Assembly: GCA_025937835.1 (NCBI GenBank)
Contig: JAICQO010000070.1
Coordinates: 1-35,861, forward strand
Direction of reading: 5' to 3'
DNA: 35,861 nt
Source of the DNA: Polyangiaceae bacterium
GTDB lineage: Bacteria; Myxococcota_A; Polyangia; Polyangiales; Polyangiaceae
Under the pieces are notes generated by a model that was given only the letters and a program-made list of their open reading frames with translations, was not told where the DNA came from and made no database searches. Shown piece by piece: positions 16,926 to 25,110 of the stretch. How positions within the stretch are numbered: position 1 is the stretch's first letter; each line of letters opens with the position of its first letter. Both the position numbers and the translations under genes were made by a program.

Positions 16926-19900
16926 AGCAACTCCAAATCGCGATTCGGGTCTTCGTGGTCAGCCTGCTGGTATCGGCGACGAGCTTCGCGCAAACGTTCC
17001 CGGTCGAATCGGCCTGGGTCCCCGTCACGCGCGGCGGCATCACGATCACCGATCCGCTCGGCGACGCCCAGAATTCGCGCGACATCGTCGGCGACGGGAC
17101 GCGGCCCGCCGCATACATCTCGCGCGACCCCAACTACATCTTCTTCCGCTTGCGGGTGAACGCGGATCCGAAGCAGACCGCCAGCAACTTCGCGGCCTTC
17201 GGCTGGGGCGTCGCGCTGGATACGGACGGAAACTCCGACCACTTCGAATACTTGATCATGCTCAACGGCGTGAACAACCCGGACGACGTCTCGCTGTCCA
17301 GGAACAACCCGCTGGGTAACAACGGAGACGCGCGGGATCGCGCCGAGCAAGATCTCGAGTTCTTCAACGTCGCCACGCACGCGCGATCCGACGCGGCAGC
17401 TTCGACGTTCAGCAACAACGCAGACTTCTTCGTGTCCTGGGGAATTCCCGTGAGGGCGTTGAGCGACGCCGGGGTGCTGCTGACCACGCCGATTCGAATG
17501 ATCTTCGGCACGTCGAACAGCGCGCAAACGCTGGGGGCCGATCTGCTCGCGGTGGGCACCAGCGAGGTGATCTCGGAGATCATCAGTGACCCGATCAGCT
17601 GCAGCGGTACGTCTTGCGCCTCGTGCGACGACGCGTGCGGGGAGAACTGCGAGATCTGTGGCGGCGCTACGCCGATCTGTGACGAAGAGCTGGGCGGCTG
17701 CGTCTCGGCTCCCTGTGTGGGAAACAACGACTGCCCCCCGGAGTCGCCGATCTGTCTCGGAAGCGGCGTCTGCGGCGAATGTTCGGCGCAGGATCAGACG
17801 CTGTGCACCGGCAATGAGCCCGTCTGTAACGTCGGGTCGGGTCTGTGCGAGGGCTGCGCTGGGGACCAAGATTGCTTCGATCCGGACTCTCCAGTGTGTT
17901 TGGCGAGCGGCGCTTGCGGCGAGTGCTCTGCCGACAACGACTCCCTGTGCGTCGGCAGCACGCCACGCTGCGATAGCTCTCTCGGCGTCTGCGCCGGCTG
18001 CGCCGAGGATGCGCACTGCGCGGGCCCGATCGAGCCCGCGTGCCAGCCCGACGGCACGTGCGGCGAGTGCTCGGCGAGCAACCGCGATTCGTGCAGCGGC
18101 GCGAAGCCGGCCTGCGATACGGAGATGGGCTTGTGTGTGGCCTGTCGTGGCGACGCAGATTGCCCGTCCCTCGCCGCTCCCGCGTGCCAGCCGGACGGCT
18201 CGTGCGGCGAATGCTCCTCGACCAACGACGGCCTGTGCGTGCTGACCGAGCCGGTCTGTGACATCGCCGCCGGGAGCTGCATCGGCTGCGAAACCAATGA
18301 CGACTGCCTCGACCCGCTGCGTCCGGTGTGCATCGCGGACGGCTCGTGCCGCCAGTGCTCGGAAGAGGACGCGAGCCTCTGCACCGGAACCACGGCCTTC
18401 TGCAACGCCGCGGAGGGTCTCTGCGAGGGTTGTGATTCGGACGCTGATTGCACGAACCCGCTCGCGCCCGTTTGTCGCGAAGACGGCGCCTGCGCCGAGT
18501 GTTCCGCGGAGAAGACCCAGCTGTGTACGGGCGCTGCCCCCGTCTGCGACGTCGAAACAGGCTTGTGCGACGCCTGCAGCTCGGACACGGACTGCACCAA
18601 CGCGGATTTCCCGGCCTGCGAGGAGACCGGGGCGTGCGGCGAATGCTCGGCGACGAACACCAGCCGGTGCACGGGTACGCGGCCGATCTGCGGCGTCGAA
18701 ACCGGAACCTGCGGCGGCTGCAGCACGGATCAGGACTGCGCGGACCCCGACTTCCCCGCGTGTCACGAGAGCGGCGCGTGCACCGAGTGCTCGGGCGACA
18801 ATGACGTGCTGTGCGCGGGCGAGAGCGTGTGCCTGACCGAGCTCGGCAGTTGCACCCTCTTGTGCGAGACGGACAGCGATTGTGACGCGCCCGACTTCCC
18901 CGCCTGTCAGGCCAACGGCTTGTGCGCCCAATGTTCCGAGTCGAACCAGGACTCGTGCGTCGGGAGTCAGCCGCTCTGCAATGTCCAGACTGGCCTGTGT
19001 TACGGCTGCAGCAGCGACGCAGACTGCGGCGGCGAGACCCCCGCGTGCCAGCCGAACAACGTCTGCGGCGAGTGTTCCTCGACCAACGGCTCGCTGTGCG
19101 AGGGGCAGACACCGGTTTGCGACACGGTAGACGGCGAGTGCCGTGCTTGCCGGAGCGACGAGGAATGCACCGACCCCGGAGCGCCCGTGTGCGGTGCCAC
19201 CGGCGCGTGCGTCCAGTGCACAGCCCTCGTGCGCGACGAGTGCGGCGGGCTGACTCCGGCCTGCGACACCGGAGAAGGCGTGTGTGTGGCCTGCCGGAGC
19301 TCGCACGACTGCACCGAGCCGAACGCCCGCGTGTGTCACCCGAGCGGCGTCTGCAGTCAGTGCTCGGCAAGCGACGACAGCGCTTGCCAGGGCGCGACGC
19401 CGGAGTGCAACGCCTCTGGCGGCTTCTGCACGACCGAATGTGCGAGCGACGGGGATTGTCCGGCGGGGACCCCCGTGTGCAGCGCAGGGTTCTGCGCGCA
19501 GTGCTCGGCCGAGAATCAGCGCGCGTGCCTGGGCACGACGCCGGTCTGCGAGGTCGAGTCAGGCGCTTGCAGAGGCTGCGTGACCGACGGCGATTGCCCG
19601 CTCGAGGCGACCCCGGCATGTCTTCCGAGCGGCGCCTGCGCGGAGTGCTCCGCGCAGAACGCCGAGCGCTGCACGGGGTCGAAACCGATCTGCGACGCAG
19701 CCAGCAACCGGTGTGAAGGTTGCCGCTCGGACGCGGATTGTCCTGCTAGCGCGCCGGCTTGTCAGCCCGACGGTAGGTGCGGTCAGTGTAGGCCCGACAA
19801 TCGGCAGCAGTGCAGCGATGCGGCGCCCGCCTGTGACGAGGACAGCGGACTTTGCACGAGCACGTGCGATTCCGACAGCGATTGCTCGGAAGCGTTGCCC

Positions 19901-20758
19901 GTCTGCCTGCGCACGGGTCTGTGCGGCGAATGCTCGTCCAGTGACGAAAGCCGTTGCGGCGGACCGACGCCCCGCTGCGACACCAGGACCGCAACCTGCG
20001 CGGGTTGCAGGCGCGACGCCGACTGCCATGACCCGGCGCGGCCCGCCTGCCAACCCGACGGCTCGTGCGGAGAATGCTCTTCGGGCAACCCGCTGCGCTG
20101 CACGGGGGGTACGCCCGTCTGCGACGTTGGACGCGGAGTCTGCACCGTGGAGTGCGACAGCGACGCCGATTGCAAGCACGCAGCGCGGCCCGCTTGCTCG
20201 GAGCAAAGCGAGTGCGTCGAATGCTCTGCCAGCAACGACTCCCTGTGTCGCGGCGAGGAGCGGTGCAACGTGGACACCGGCGTGTGCGCCTTGCCTTGCT
20301 CGAGTGACAACGACTGTCGAGACACACCCGACGAGCCAGCGTGCCAGCCGAACGGCGTGTGCGGCGAGTGTTCTCGCAGCAACGACTCCGCTTGCGACGG
20401 CGATACACCAACCTGCGACGTGACCGTCGGGAAGTGCGTGCGGGAGCCGTGCCGTTCGGACGCGGACTGCGAGAGCCCGGCCCAGCCCGTGTGTAACGAC
20501 GACGGCCAGTGCGTACAGTGTTCGGAGTCCGACGAGGGTGCTTGCGGCGGCGCGGTCCCGATCTGTGACGAGGAGCACGGGGTGTGCACGCCCGCGGAGC
20601 CAATCGACACAGAGGATCCGCCGGGCGTCGATTTCGAAGGCGGCGGCTGCGCTTGCAGAACGACGCCCGGGCCTCACCCGTCCATGGTGAAGTCGCTCGG
20701 CTTGCTCGCCGTTGGTCTCGGCCTCTGGTGGCGCCGCAGGCGCGCGATCAGAGCATGA
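16922..20758 (+). CDS. Giant Cys-repeat surface protein with MYXO-CTERM tail, copy A
   Basis: 1278-residue secreted, cell-surface protein. The start is GTG 16922, overlapping the barrel stop. The layout is: signal peptide 1-23; an N-terminal beta-rich domain (about 24-225) with the acidic motif ALDTDGNSDHFEYL, possibly Ca-binding, and FFVSWGIPVRAL; an irregular Cys cluster (about 226-281); and 20 tandem repeats of about 47 residues (282-1222). The tail at about 1240-1278 is GGGCACRTTPG, a hydrophobic helix and WRRRR, matching the MYXO-CTERM signal that myxosortases process for outer-surface anchoring. A typical repeat is GxCGECSxxNxxxCxGxxPxCD, then xxGxCxGCxxDxDCxxPxxPxC, with about eight Cys, all presumably disulphide-bonded. 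The architecture parallels TraA of the outer-membrane-exchange system, which also has Cys-rich repeats and a MYXO-CTERM tail. A role as adhesin or receptor is inferred. Confidence 0.88.
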   Translation: MKQLQIAIRVFVVSLLVSATSFAQTFPVESAWVPVTRGGITITDPLGDAQNSRDIVGDGTRPAAYISRDPNYIFFRLRVNADPKQTASNFAAFGWGVALDTDGNSDHFEYLIMLNGVNNPDDVSLSRNNPLGNNGDARDRAEQDLEFFNVATHARSDAAASTFSNNADFFVSWGIPVRALSDAGVLLTTPIRMIFGTSNSAQTLGADLLAVGTSEVISEIISDPISCSGTSCASCDDACGENCEICGGATPICDEELGGCVSAPCVGNNDCPPESPICLGSGVCGECSAQDQTLCTGNEPVCNVGSGLCEGCAGDQDCFDPDSPVCLASGACGECSADNDSLCVGSTPRCDSSLGVCAGCAEDAHCAGPIEPACQPDGTCGECSASNRDSCSGAKPACDTEMGLCVACRGDADCPSLAAPACQPDGSCGECSSTNDGLCVLTEPVCDIAAGSCIGCETNDDCLDPLRPVCIADGSCRQCSEEDASLCTGTTAFCNAAEGLCEGCDSDADCTNPLAPVCREDGACAECSAEKTQLCTGAAPVCDVETGLCDACSSDTDCTNADFPACEETGACGECSATNTSRCTGTRPICGVETGTCGGCSTDQDCADPDFPACHESGACTECSGDNDVLCAGESVCLTELGSCTLLCETDSDCDAPDFPACQANGLCAQCSESNQDSCVGSQPLCNVQTGLCYGCSSDADCGGETPACQPNNVCGECSSTNGSLCEGQTPVCDTVDGECRACRSDEECTDPGAPVCGATGACVQCTALVRDECGGLTPACDTGEGVCVACRSSHDCTEPNARVCHPSGVCSQCSASDDSACQGATPECNASGGFCTTECASDGDCPAGTPVCSAGFCAQCSAENQRACLGTTPVCEVESGACRGCVTDGDCPLEATPACLPSGACAECSAQNAERCTGSKPICDAASNRCEGCRSDADCPASAPACQPDGRCGQCRPDNRQQCSDAAPACDEDSGLCTSTCDSDSDCSEALPVCLRTGLCGECSSSDESRCGGPTPRCDTRTATCAGCRRDADCHDPARPACQPDGSCGECSSGNPLRCTGGTPVCDVGRGVCTVECDSDADCKHAARPACSEQSECVECSASNDSLCRGEERCNVDTGVCALPCSSDNDCRDTPDEPACQPNGVCGECSRSNDSACDGDTPTCDVTVGKCVREPCRSDADCESPAQPVCNDDGQCVQCSESDEGACGGAVPICDEEHGVCTPAEPIDTEDPPGVDFEGGGCACRTTPGPHPSMVKSLGLLAVGLGLWWRRRRAIRA
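17765..20587 (+). repeat. 20 tandem Cys-rich repeats of about 141 bp
   Basis: 2823 bp encode 941 residues, an average of 47 per unit, each opening with a GxCxxCS-type segment. The DNA copies are clearly diverged from one another, with only short shared words such as TGCGGCGAATGCTC, so this is an old in-frame expansion kept by selection rather than recent slippage. Units 8, 12, 15, 17, 18 and 19 vary in the central Cys pair, with two or three residues inserted before the second Cys (CTLLC, CTTEC, CTSTC, CTVEC, CALPC, CVREPC) in place of CxxC. Confidence 0.9.
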
Positions 20759-20806
20759 CACCGGGCTTCATTTCCCTTACCGTCTGGCCTCGATTCAGGG
20801 ACGGAC

Positions 20807-21697
20807 GTGACGAGACTCGGGGTAAAGATTGCGTGCGCGGCTTGGCTCGGGGCCGGGGTGGCGCGCGCGCAAGTCTTCGAACAGTTCACGCCGACACCCG
20901 CGGGTGACTTCAGTCTGGGCGTCGAGTCGGCAGGGATCGAGACCGAAGGCGTTGCCGCGTCGGTCGTCCTGGATTACGCGCGAGATCCGGTCCTCTTGCG
21001 TTCTGGCGGCGAGCGCGTGGGCGCGATTCTGTCGGACCAACTGGCGGCGCATTTCGGCGTGTCCGCGTCGCTGCACGGCCGAGTGGTCTTCTTCGTGAAC
21101 GCGCCGTTCATCCTCCATCAAAAGGGCGACGATCCCTACGACGAGCGGAACGGCTTCGGCTGGGAGTCCCCGAGCGACAGGGAGCTCGGCAACGTGAGCG
21201 TCGGGGCGCGGGTCGCGCTGCGCCTGCAGCGTCCGGGGTCGGTCGGTGTGGCGCTCTCGAGCCGCTTCTTCTTTCCTTCGGGAGACCAGGAGTCGTACGT
21301 GAACGACGGCTCGGCGGCTTCGGTATTCAGCGCCGTGGTTGGCGCGTCGGAAGAGCGCTGGTGGTGGGCGATCCAGCTGGGGCTCGCGCCGCCCTTCGAC
21401 CTCTGGGACGAAGACTGGGAGACGTTCGGTCTGAGGTTCGGCGCGGCCTTCGCCTACTTCCTCGAGCAGAGCCGGCGTGTGGCGCTCGGGGCGGAGCTGC
21501 GCGCGGCACAGCCGCTCGACCGTTACGGTTGGCACGAACCAAGCGTCGAAGCGCTGGCCGAAGGGCGTCTACGATTGGGTCACGGGGACTGGTACGTGTC
21601 TGCCGCGGCCGGACCTGGCCTCACTCGGCCTGTCGGTGTGCCCCTGTTTCGTGCAGTGCTCGGGTTGAGCTTTGCGCCCGGAGGCGAGCGACCATGA
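20807..21697 (+). CDS. Outer-membrane beta-barrel protein, copy B
   Basis: 296-residue paralogue of the barrel at 15975. It starts with GTG at 20807 after CAGGGACG and has a signal peptide ending GVARAQ. Matching landmarks are VFEQFTPTPAGDFSLGVESA, VVLDYARDPVLLRSGGERVG, SDQLAAHFGVSASL, APFILHQKGDDP, LGNVSVGARVAL, SRFFFPSGDQESYVND and the final strand LFRAVLGLSFAPGG. It likewise has no OmpA domain. It begins 48 bp after copy A of the Cys-repeat gene and its stop overlaps the next start (ATGA). The operon therefore repeats the barrel-then-Cys-protein order. Trp and Phe/Tyr residues at strand ends (RWWWAIQLG) fit an outer-membrane girdle. Confidence 0.8.
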   Translation: MTRLGVKIACAAWLGAGVARAQVFEQFTPTPAGDFSLGVESAGIETEGVAASVVLDYARDPVLLRSGGERVGAILSDQLAAHFGVSASLHGRVVFFVNAPFILHQKGDDPYDERNGFGWESPSDRELGNVSVGARVALRLQRPGSVGVALSSRFFFPSGDQESYVNDGSAASVFSAVVGASEERWWWAIQLGLAPPFDLWDEDWETFGLRFGAAFAYFLEQSRRVALGAELRAAQPLDRYGWHEPSVEALAEGRLRLGHGDWYVSAAAGPGLTRPVGVPLFRAVLGLSFAPGGERP

Positions 21698-22725
21698 CTC
21701 GTGCCGTGGTGTGGCTCTGGTGCGTCGCGGCGGTCGTCGCATCGGCGCCTCCGGCTCGCGCTCAAAATTTCCCGCGAGCCGACTCGCGCTGGGTGGTGGT
21801 CACCCGAGACGGCGCGGCGGTTCGCGATCCGGGTGACGACGCCGTGGGCGAGCGCGATGTGTTGGGTGGGCCGGGCTACCCGGCTGCTTATGTCGCGCGC
21901 AACGCCACGTTCCTGTTCTTTCGCTTGCGCGTGGCGGGAGACCCGATGGACGCCGCCGGTGCGAGCCTGTCTTCGGCTTGGGGGGCGGCACTGGACACCG
22001 ACCGCGATGCCGACCATTTCGAGTTTCTGGCGACGGCGACGGAGCTCGACTCCGCCGGGCGCGTGGCTTTATCGGAGAACTCCGAGCCCGGTGCTGGCGA
22101 CGACGCGCGCGACGTCGTGGAGACGCAAATCGCCGACTATTCCGGCGCGCGCGCAATGAGGGTGGACGTCGCGCCGCCGACCGTGAGCGGGGTCTCGAGC
22201 TACTTCGTCTCCTGGGCCGTTCGAGCCGACGAGCTGCCATTGGACCGTCCGATACGGCTGTTCTTCGGCAGCTCGAGCAGCCCGAATCGGCTCGACGGCG
22301 ATTTGTTCGGCGGTGACTCGAGCTCGCTCTCCGAGATCCTGAGCGACTCGCTGGATTGCTCCGGAGAAAGCTGCGTGCCTTGCGCGGCGGCCTGCGGCGA
22401 AGAGTGCCTGATTTGCGAAGGCACGACGCCCGTGTGCAACCTCGACGCGGGCGCTTGCGAAGCCTGTGACGCGGACGAAGACTGTCTGGATCCGAGCGCG
22501 CCGCGCTGCGACTCGGACGGAGCGTGTCGCGAAGCGGACCCGAGCGATTGCGATCCTTTCACCAACACCTTCTGCGAGCCGGAGCAGCTGAGCACGACCG
22601 GCGGCGCTTGTGAGTGCCGTGCAGCACCTGGCTCCGAGCGCTCTGCAGCGTCGTTCGTCGCGCTGGCCCTCGCGCTCGGCGCTCTTCGGGCGCGGCGGGG
22701 GCGGCGAACGACGCTGCGAGACTGA
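21694..22725 (+). CDS. Short Cys-motif surface protein with MYXO-CTERM tail, copy B
   Basis: 343-residue paralogue of the giant Cys-repeat protein. ATG 21694 overlaps the barrel stop; the signal peptide ends APPARAQ. The N-terminal domain aligns with copy A along its length: NFPRADSRWVVVTRDG, YPAAYVARNATFLFFRLRV, ALDTDRDADHFEFL, SSYFVSWAVRADELPLDRPI and LFFGSSSSPNRLDGDLF. The Cys cluster CSGESCVPCAAACGEECLIC is conserved too. In place of 20 repeats there is about one (TTPVCNLDAGACEACDADED and onward). The tail GGACECRAAPG, a hydrophobic helix and RARRGRR is a MYXO-CTERM-type sorting signal. Its conserved N-domain suggests the same ligand-binding or assembly role on a short stalk. Confidence 0.85.
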   Translation: MTRAVVWLWCVAAVVASAPPARAQNFPRADSRWVVVTRDGAAVRDPGDDAVGERDVLGGPGYPAAYVARNATFLFFRLRVAGDPMDAAGASLSSAWGAALDTDRDADHFEFLATATELDSAGRVALSENSEPGAGDDARDVVETQIADYSGARAMRVDVAPPTVSGVSSYFVSWAVRADELPLDRPIRLFFGSSSSPNRLDGDLFGGDSSSLSEILSDSLDCSGESCVPCAAACGEECLICEGTTPVCNLDAGACEACDADEDCLDPSAPRCDSDGACREADPSDCDPFTNTFCEPEQLSTTGGACECRAAPGSERSAASFVALALALGALRARRGRRTTLRD

Positions 22726-22732
22726 CGGCGGG

Positions 22733-23527
22733 CTACTTCTGTTCGCCGCTGCGCGTCGCGTTGGCCGGCGTCGTGCCTGGCTGCTGCTTTTCCGGGCGAT
22801 CGGAGGTTTGCGTCGCGCCGCTGCGGTTTGCGCCCGCGTCCGTGTCCAGCACCTGGTCGATCGCGCGCGCCTCGGTGAGGTGAGCCTCGACCTTGGGCCT
22901 CATTTTCTGGAGCAGCGCCAGCAGCTCGGGATCCTTCGTGCTCGGAATCAGCGTCTTGTCCAGAAGGTCGAGCACCTTCTGGTGGGCCTCGACCTGGGCG
23001 TGGATGTACACGCGATCGAAATTCTGCGCCTCGCCCTCCAGCAGAGAGATCTGCGCGAGCGACTCCTCACGCAGCTGTCCCGAGACGTCGTTCTCGACCG
23101 GCGACAGCTTGAGCTTCTTCACGAGCTTGTCCTGGTCACTCTTGGCCTGCCCGTGGTGCTGGATCATCATCTTCGCGAACTTCTTGACGCGCGGGTTCTT
23201 GGCCTTGGTCTGGGCGATCTTGGCTTGGTCGATTTCCCCGGTGTTGGCGGCGTCGCTGATGGCCGCGATCTGCGCGTCTTCCAGCGGGGCTTGCTGGGCG
23301 ATCGGTGGTTCGGTGACCGGCTCACCACCGGTCGAAGACGGCCCGCGCGCGGCAGCCGCGGCCTCGTCGGCGGACATTTCGCGCGACGCGGGCTGCAGGT
23401 TCGGCTGGTCCACCTCGGCGGTGTCGTGCGGCTCGCTCACGGGCTCCGCAGGAGAGCTCTGGTTACTCGCGCAGCCGGCGAGAGAAAAAGTAAAGGCCAG
23501 GATCGAAATCGAAAGGGAATGACGCAT
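22733..23527 (-). CDS. DUF4142 lipoprotein
   Basis: 264-residue lipoprotein with signal peptide and lipobox SLAGC (Cys19). After a disordered acidic/Pro-rich linker (about 20-80), residues about 85-225 form the ferritin-like four-helix DUF4142 domain. It carries the hallmark FAKMMIQHHGQAKSDQDKL near its middle, and the segments IAAISDAANTGEIDQAKIAQ and VYIHAQVEAHQKVLDLLDK. Family members are exported and linked to stress or surface biology; no reaction is known. The tail after residue 225 is low complexity. It lies eight bases downstream of the CBS gene, so they form an operon, and is convergent with the surface operon seven bases away. Confidence 0.88.
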   Translation of the reverse strand: MRHSLSISILAFTFSLAGCASNQSSPAEPVSEPHDTAEVDQPNLQPASREMSADEAAAAARGPSSTGGEPVTEPPIAQQAPLEDAQIAAISDAANTGEIDQAKIAQTKAKNPRVKKFAKMMIQHHGQAKSDQDKLVKKLKLSPVENDVSGQLREESLAQISLLEGEAQNFDRVYIHAQVEAHQKVLDLLDKTLIPSTKDPELLALLQKMRPKVEAHLTEARAIDQVLDTDAGANRSGATQTSDRPEKQQPGTTPANATRSGEQK

Positions 23528-23535
23528 TGGGTTCC

Positions 23536-24003
23536 TCACGCAAAGGCTCGTTGGGTCGAGCGTGGTTGACAGATGGTGGCGAGCGTCGAGGCGACCTCGC
23601 TCGAGCTGACGTCGCTCACGCCACGACCGGCGCGGTCGCTGCCCCGCACGATGTCGGCGAGCGACAGAATGCCGACCAGGCGTCCCTCCCGGTCGAGCAC
23701 GGGCAAGCGCCGGATCTGGCGGGATTGCATGAGCCTCTCGGCAACGGAGACGTTGTCGTCGGGCGAGCAGGAAAACAGCTCGCGGGACATGCTGTCGGCG
23801 ACGCTGATCTCGCTCAGCGGCTGGTTCTTGATCCAGCTCGCCATGCAGATGTCGCGATCGGTGATCATGCCGAGCACGCGGCCGTCTCGCGTGACGGGGA
23901 TCGCGCCGCAGTCGCATTCCCACATCATGCGCGCGGCCGAGCTCAAACAGTCGTCGCTCGAAATCGAGGCGACGCTCTGGGTCATCAGGTCTCTGACTTT
24001 CAT
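23536..24003 (-). CDS. Tandem CBS-domain protein
   Basis: 155-residue protein made of two CBS domains. The first covers about residues 5-60 (VRDLMTQSVASISSDDCLSS to VLGMITDRDICMA) and the second about 68-125 (VADSMSRELFSCSPDDNVSV to LVGILSLADIVRG). CBS pairs bind adenosyl ligands such as AMP, ATP or NAD and act as regulatory modules. No fused catalytic domain is present. ATG 24003 with GGAGG just upstream was preferred to TTG 24009. The last 30 residues are a Ser-rich tail. It is the first gene of a two-gene unit with the DUF4142 lipoprotein. The 221 bp to the divergent small membrane gene should hold its promoter; I see no clear motif there. Confidence 0.92.
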   Translation of the reverse strand: MKVRDLMTQSVASISSDDCLSSAARMMWECDCGAIPVTRDGRVLGMITDRDICMASWIKNQPLSEISVADSMSRELFSCSPDDNVSVAERLMQSRQIRRLPVLDREGRLVGILSLADIVRGSDRAGRGVSDVSSSEVASTLATICQPRSTQRAFA

Positions 24004-24224
24004 TTCCAACCTCCGTGGCGCCGCTCACAGTGAGCCACCGATTTCGCGCATTCAACGAGTCGTTCCACCCAACCCGCGCGTCGCGGAGTTCCGCCACGCG
24101 TGGGACGCTTCGCCTCGCGATCGCGATCTTTCCTCGGCTTTTCGAGCCCGAAATCCGGCTCGCTCCGGACGGGCCGCGTCCGAGCCAGCGAATCGGCGCG
24201 AAAGTTGCTGATACGGGAGACACT

Positions 24225-24446
24225 ATGTCTGCGCAGGTTCAGACCGTTCCCTTCATACTGACTCGGCGCTCGTCGCGCCCGCCGCTGTCCCCCGAGCTCG
24301 CGCGCTTTCGCGCACGACGCCACGCCTGTCAGGTCGCGTTCGCGGTCGTGATGGGCCTGGTCGTCACGCTGTTCACGGTCGAGCTCGGAGCCGTACACCT
24401 CGGGGCTCCGCTGCCCTTCGAGGTGCCGCGCTTCCCGAGCTTTTGA
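24225..24446 (+). CDS. Small single-pass membrane protein
   Basis: 73-residue protein starting MSAQVQTVPFILTRRSSRPP, with GGGAGA eight bases upstream of ATG 24225. A basic segment FRARRHACQ precedes one hydrophobic helix (AFAVVMGLVVTLFTVELGAV), then a short tail HLGAPLPFEVPRFPSF. The positive-inside rule puts the N-terminus in the cytoplasm. No family is recognised. It precedes the AraC-type regulator on the same strand by about 95 bp. Confidence 0.55.
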   Translation: MSAQVQTVPFILTRRSSRPPLSPELARFRARRHACQVAFAVVMGLVVTLFTVELGAVHLGAPLPFEVPRFPSF

Positions 24447-24540
24447 CGGGAATCCGCGCGAATTTGCTGGTTCACGACACGTCGGATTGCTGCAATTCCG
24501 TACAATCTCGGGAGAGGCGAGGCGGATAGATTCGCTATCG

Positions 24541-25038
24541 ATGCTGCCTCTCCGGAATATCGAACCCGATACGTCACCCGATAGCAGTCTGCGAAACGCG
24601 GAGCTTCCGACGATTCGCTGGCTGCGCGCCGTGCCCTCGGAGCGACCGAAGCTTTTGGGCGCGGATGGCAACCCGAGCGACTTCGACACCACGCCGACCG
24701 AGGCGCTGAAGCGACTGGCGGAAGCCTGCCGCTACAGCTCTCGCGAGCTCGCGCGGTTCCTCGGGATCTCTCAGCGGCAGCTGCAGCGGGTCTTCCGCTC
24801 GCGGCTCGGCTGCTCACCCCAGGCCTACCTGCGTGAGGAGCGCCTGCAGGCCGCCGAACGGCTGCTGCACTCGGCTTCGAGCGTGAAAGAGGTCGCGTAC
24901 GCGCTCGGCTTCTGCCAGCAGTCGCAGTTCTCGCGTGACTTCAAGGAGCGCTTCGGCCGGCGTCCGTCCACGCTCCAGCGCGCGGCTCGCAAGAGCACCG
25001 CGCCTGCGGGCGAAGTCGACGCTGCCCCCGCGACCTGA
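24541..25038 (+). CDS. AraC-family-type HTH regulator
   Basis: 165-residue protein with a C-terminal AraC/XylS double helix-turn-helix at about residues 62-145: SRELARFLGISQRQLQRVFR for the first HTH, then RLQAAERLLHSASSVKEVAY and ALGFCQQSQFSRDFKERFGRRPST for the second. The N-terminal about 55 residues show no sugar-binding cupin, so it is a short regulator lacking the usual ligand domain. ATG 24541 was chosen; TTG 24487 would add 18 residues, and neither has a strong ribosome site. Target genes are unknown; neighbours on the same strand suggest local control of the small membrane protein. Confidence 0.82.
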   Translation: MLPLRNIEPDTSPDSSLRNAELPTIRWLRAVPSERPKLLGADGNPSDFDTTPTEALKRLAEACRYSSRELARFLGISQRQLQRVFRSRLGCSPQAYLREERLQAAERLLHSASSVKEVAYALGFCQQSQFSRDFKERFGRRPSTLQRAARKSTAPAGEVDAAPAT

Positions 25039-25060
25039 GCGCTCGAGCGCGCCGCGCGGT

Positions 25061-25075
25061 CGAGCCTACGGCTCG
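25061..25075. terminator. Candidate bidirectional hairpin between convergent genes
   Basis: Perfect stem-loop CGAGCC-TAC-GGCTCG lies between the AraC-type gene and alr, which end toward each other. The palindrome GCGCTCGAGCGC just before it (25040-25051) could add a second stem. No T-run is present. Confidence 0.4.
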
Positions 25076-25110
25076 CGATAGAAGTCGCGGCCTACGGCTC
25101 GCGATAGAAG
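25064..25110. repeat. 26-bp-period tandem duplication at the alr 3-prime end
   Basis: The 21-mer GCCTACGGCTCGCGATAGAA plus G occurs at 25064-25084 and again at 25090-25110. The right copy contains the last codons and stop of alr. The left copy lies beyond the stop, so the duplication does not alter the protein. Confidence 0.85.

Noticed and set aside
16862-19619. Very long open frames on the minus strand across the Cys-repeat gene
   Set aside because: They are Ala/Arg/Thr-rich shadows of the plus-strand gene, with no signal, domain or ribosome site; the Cys pattern and signal peptide are on the plus strand.
17765-20587. CRISPR-like repeat array
   Set aside because: The repeats are coding units of about 141 bp diverged from each other, without identical repeats and unique spacers.
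25064-25110. Target-site duplication of a mobile element
   Set aside because: The two copies are only five bases apart with nothing between, so a simple tandem duplication explains them.
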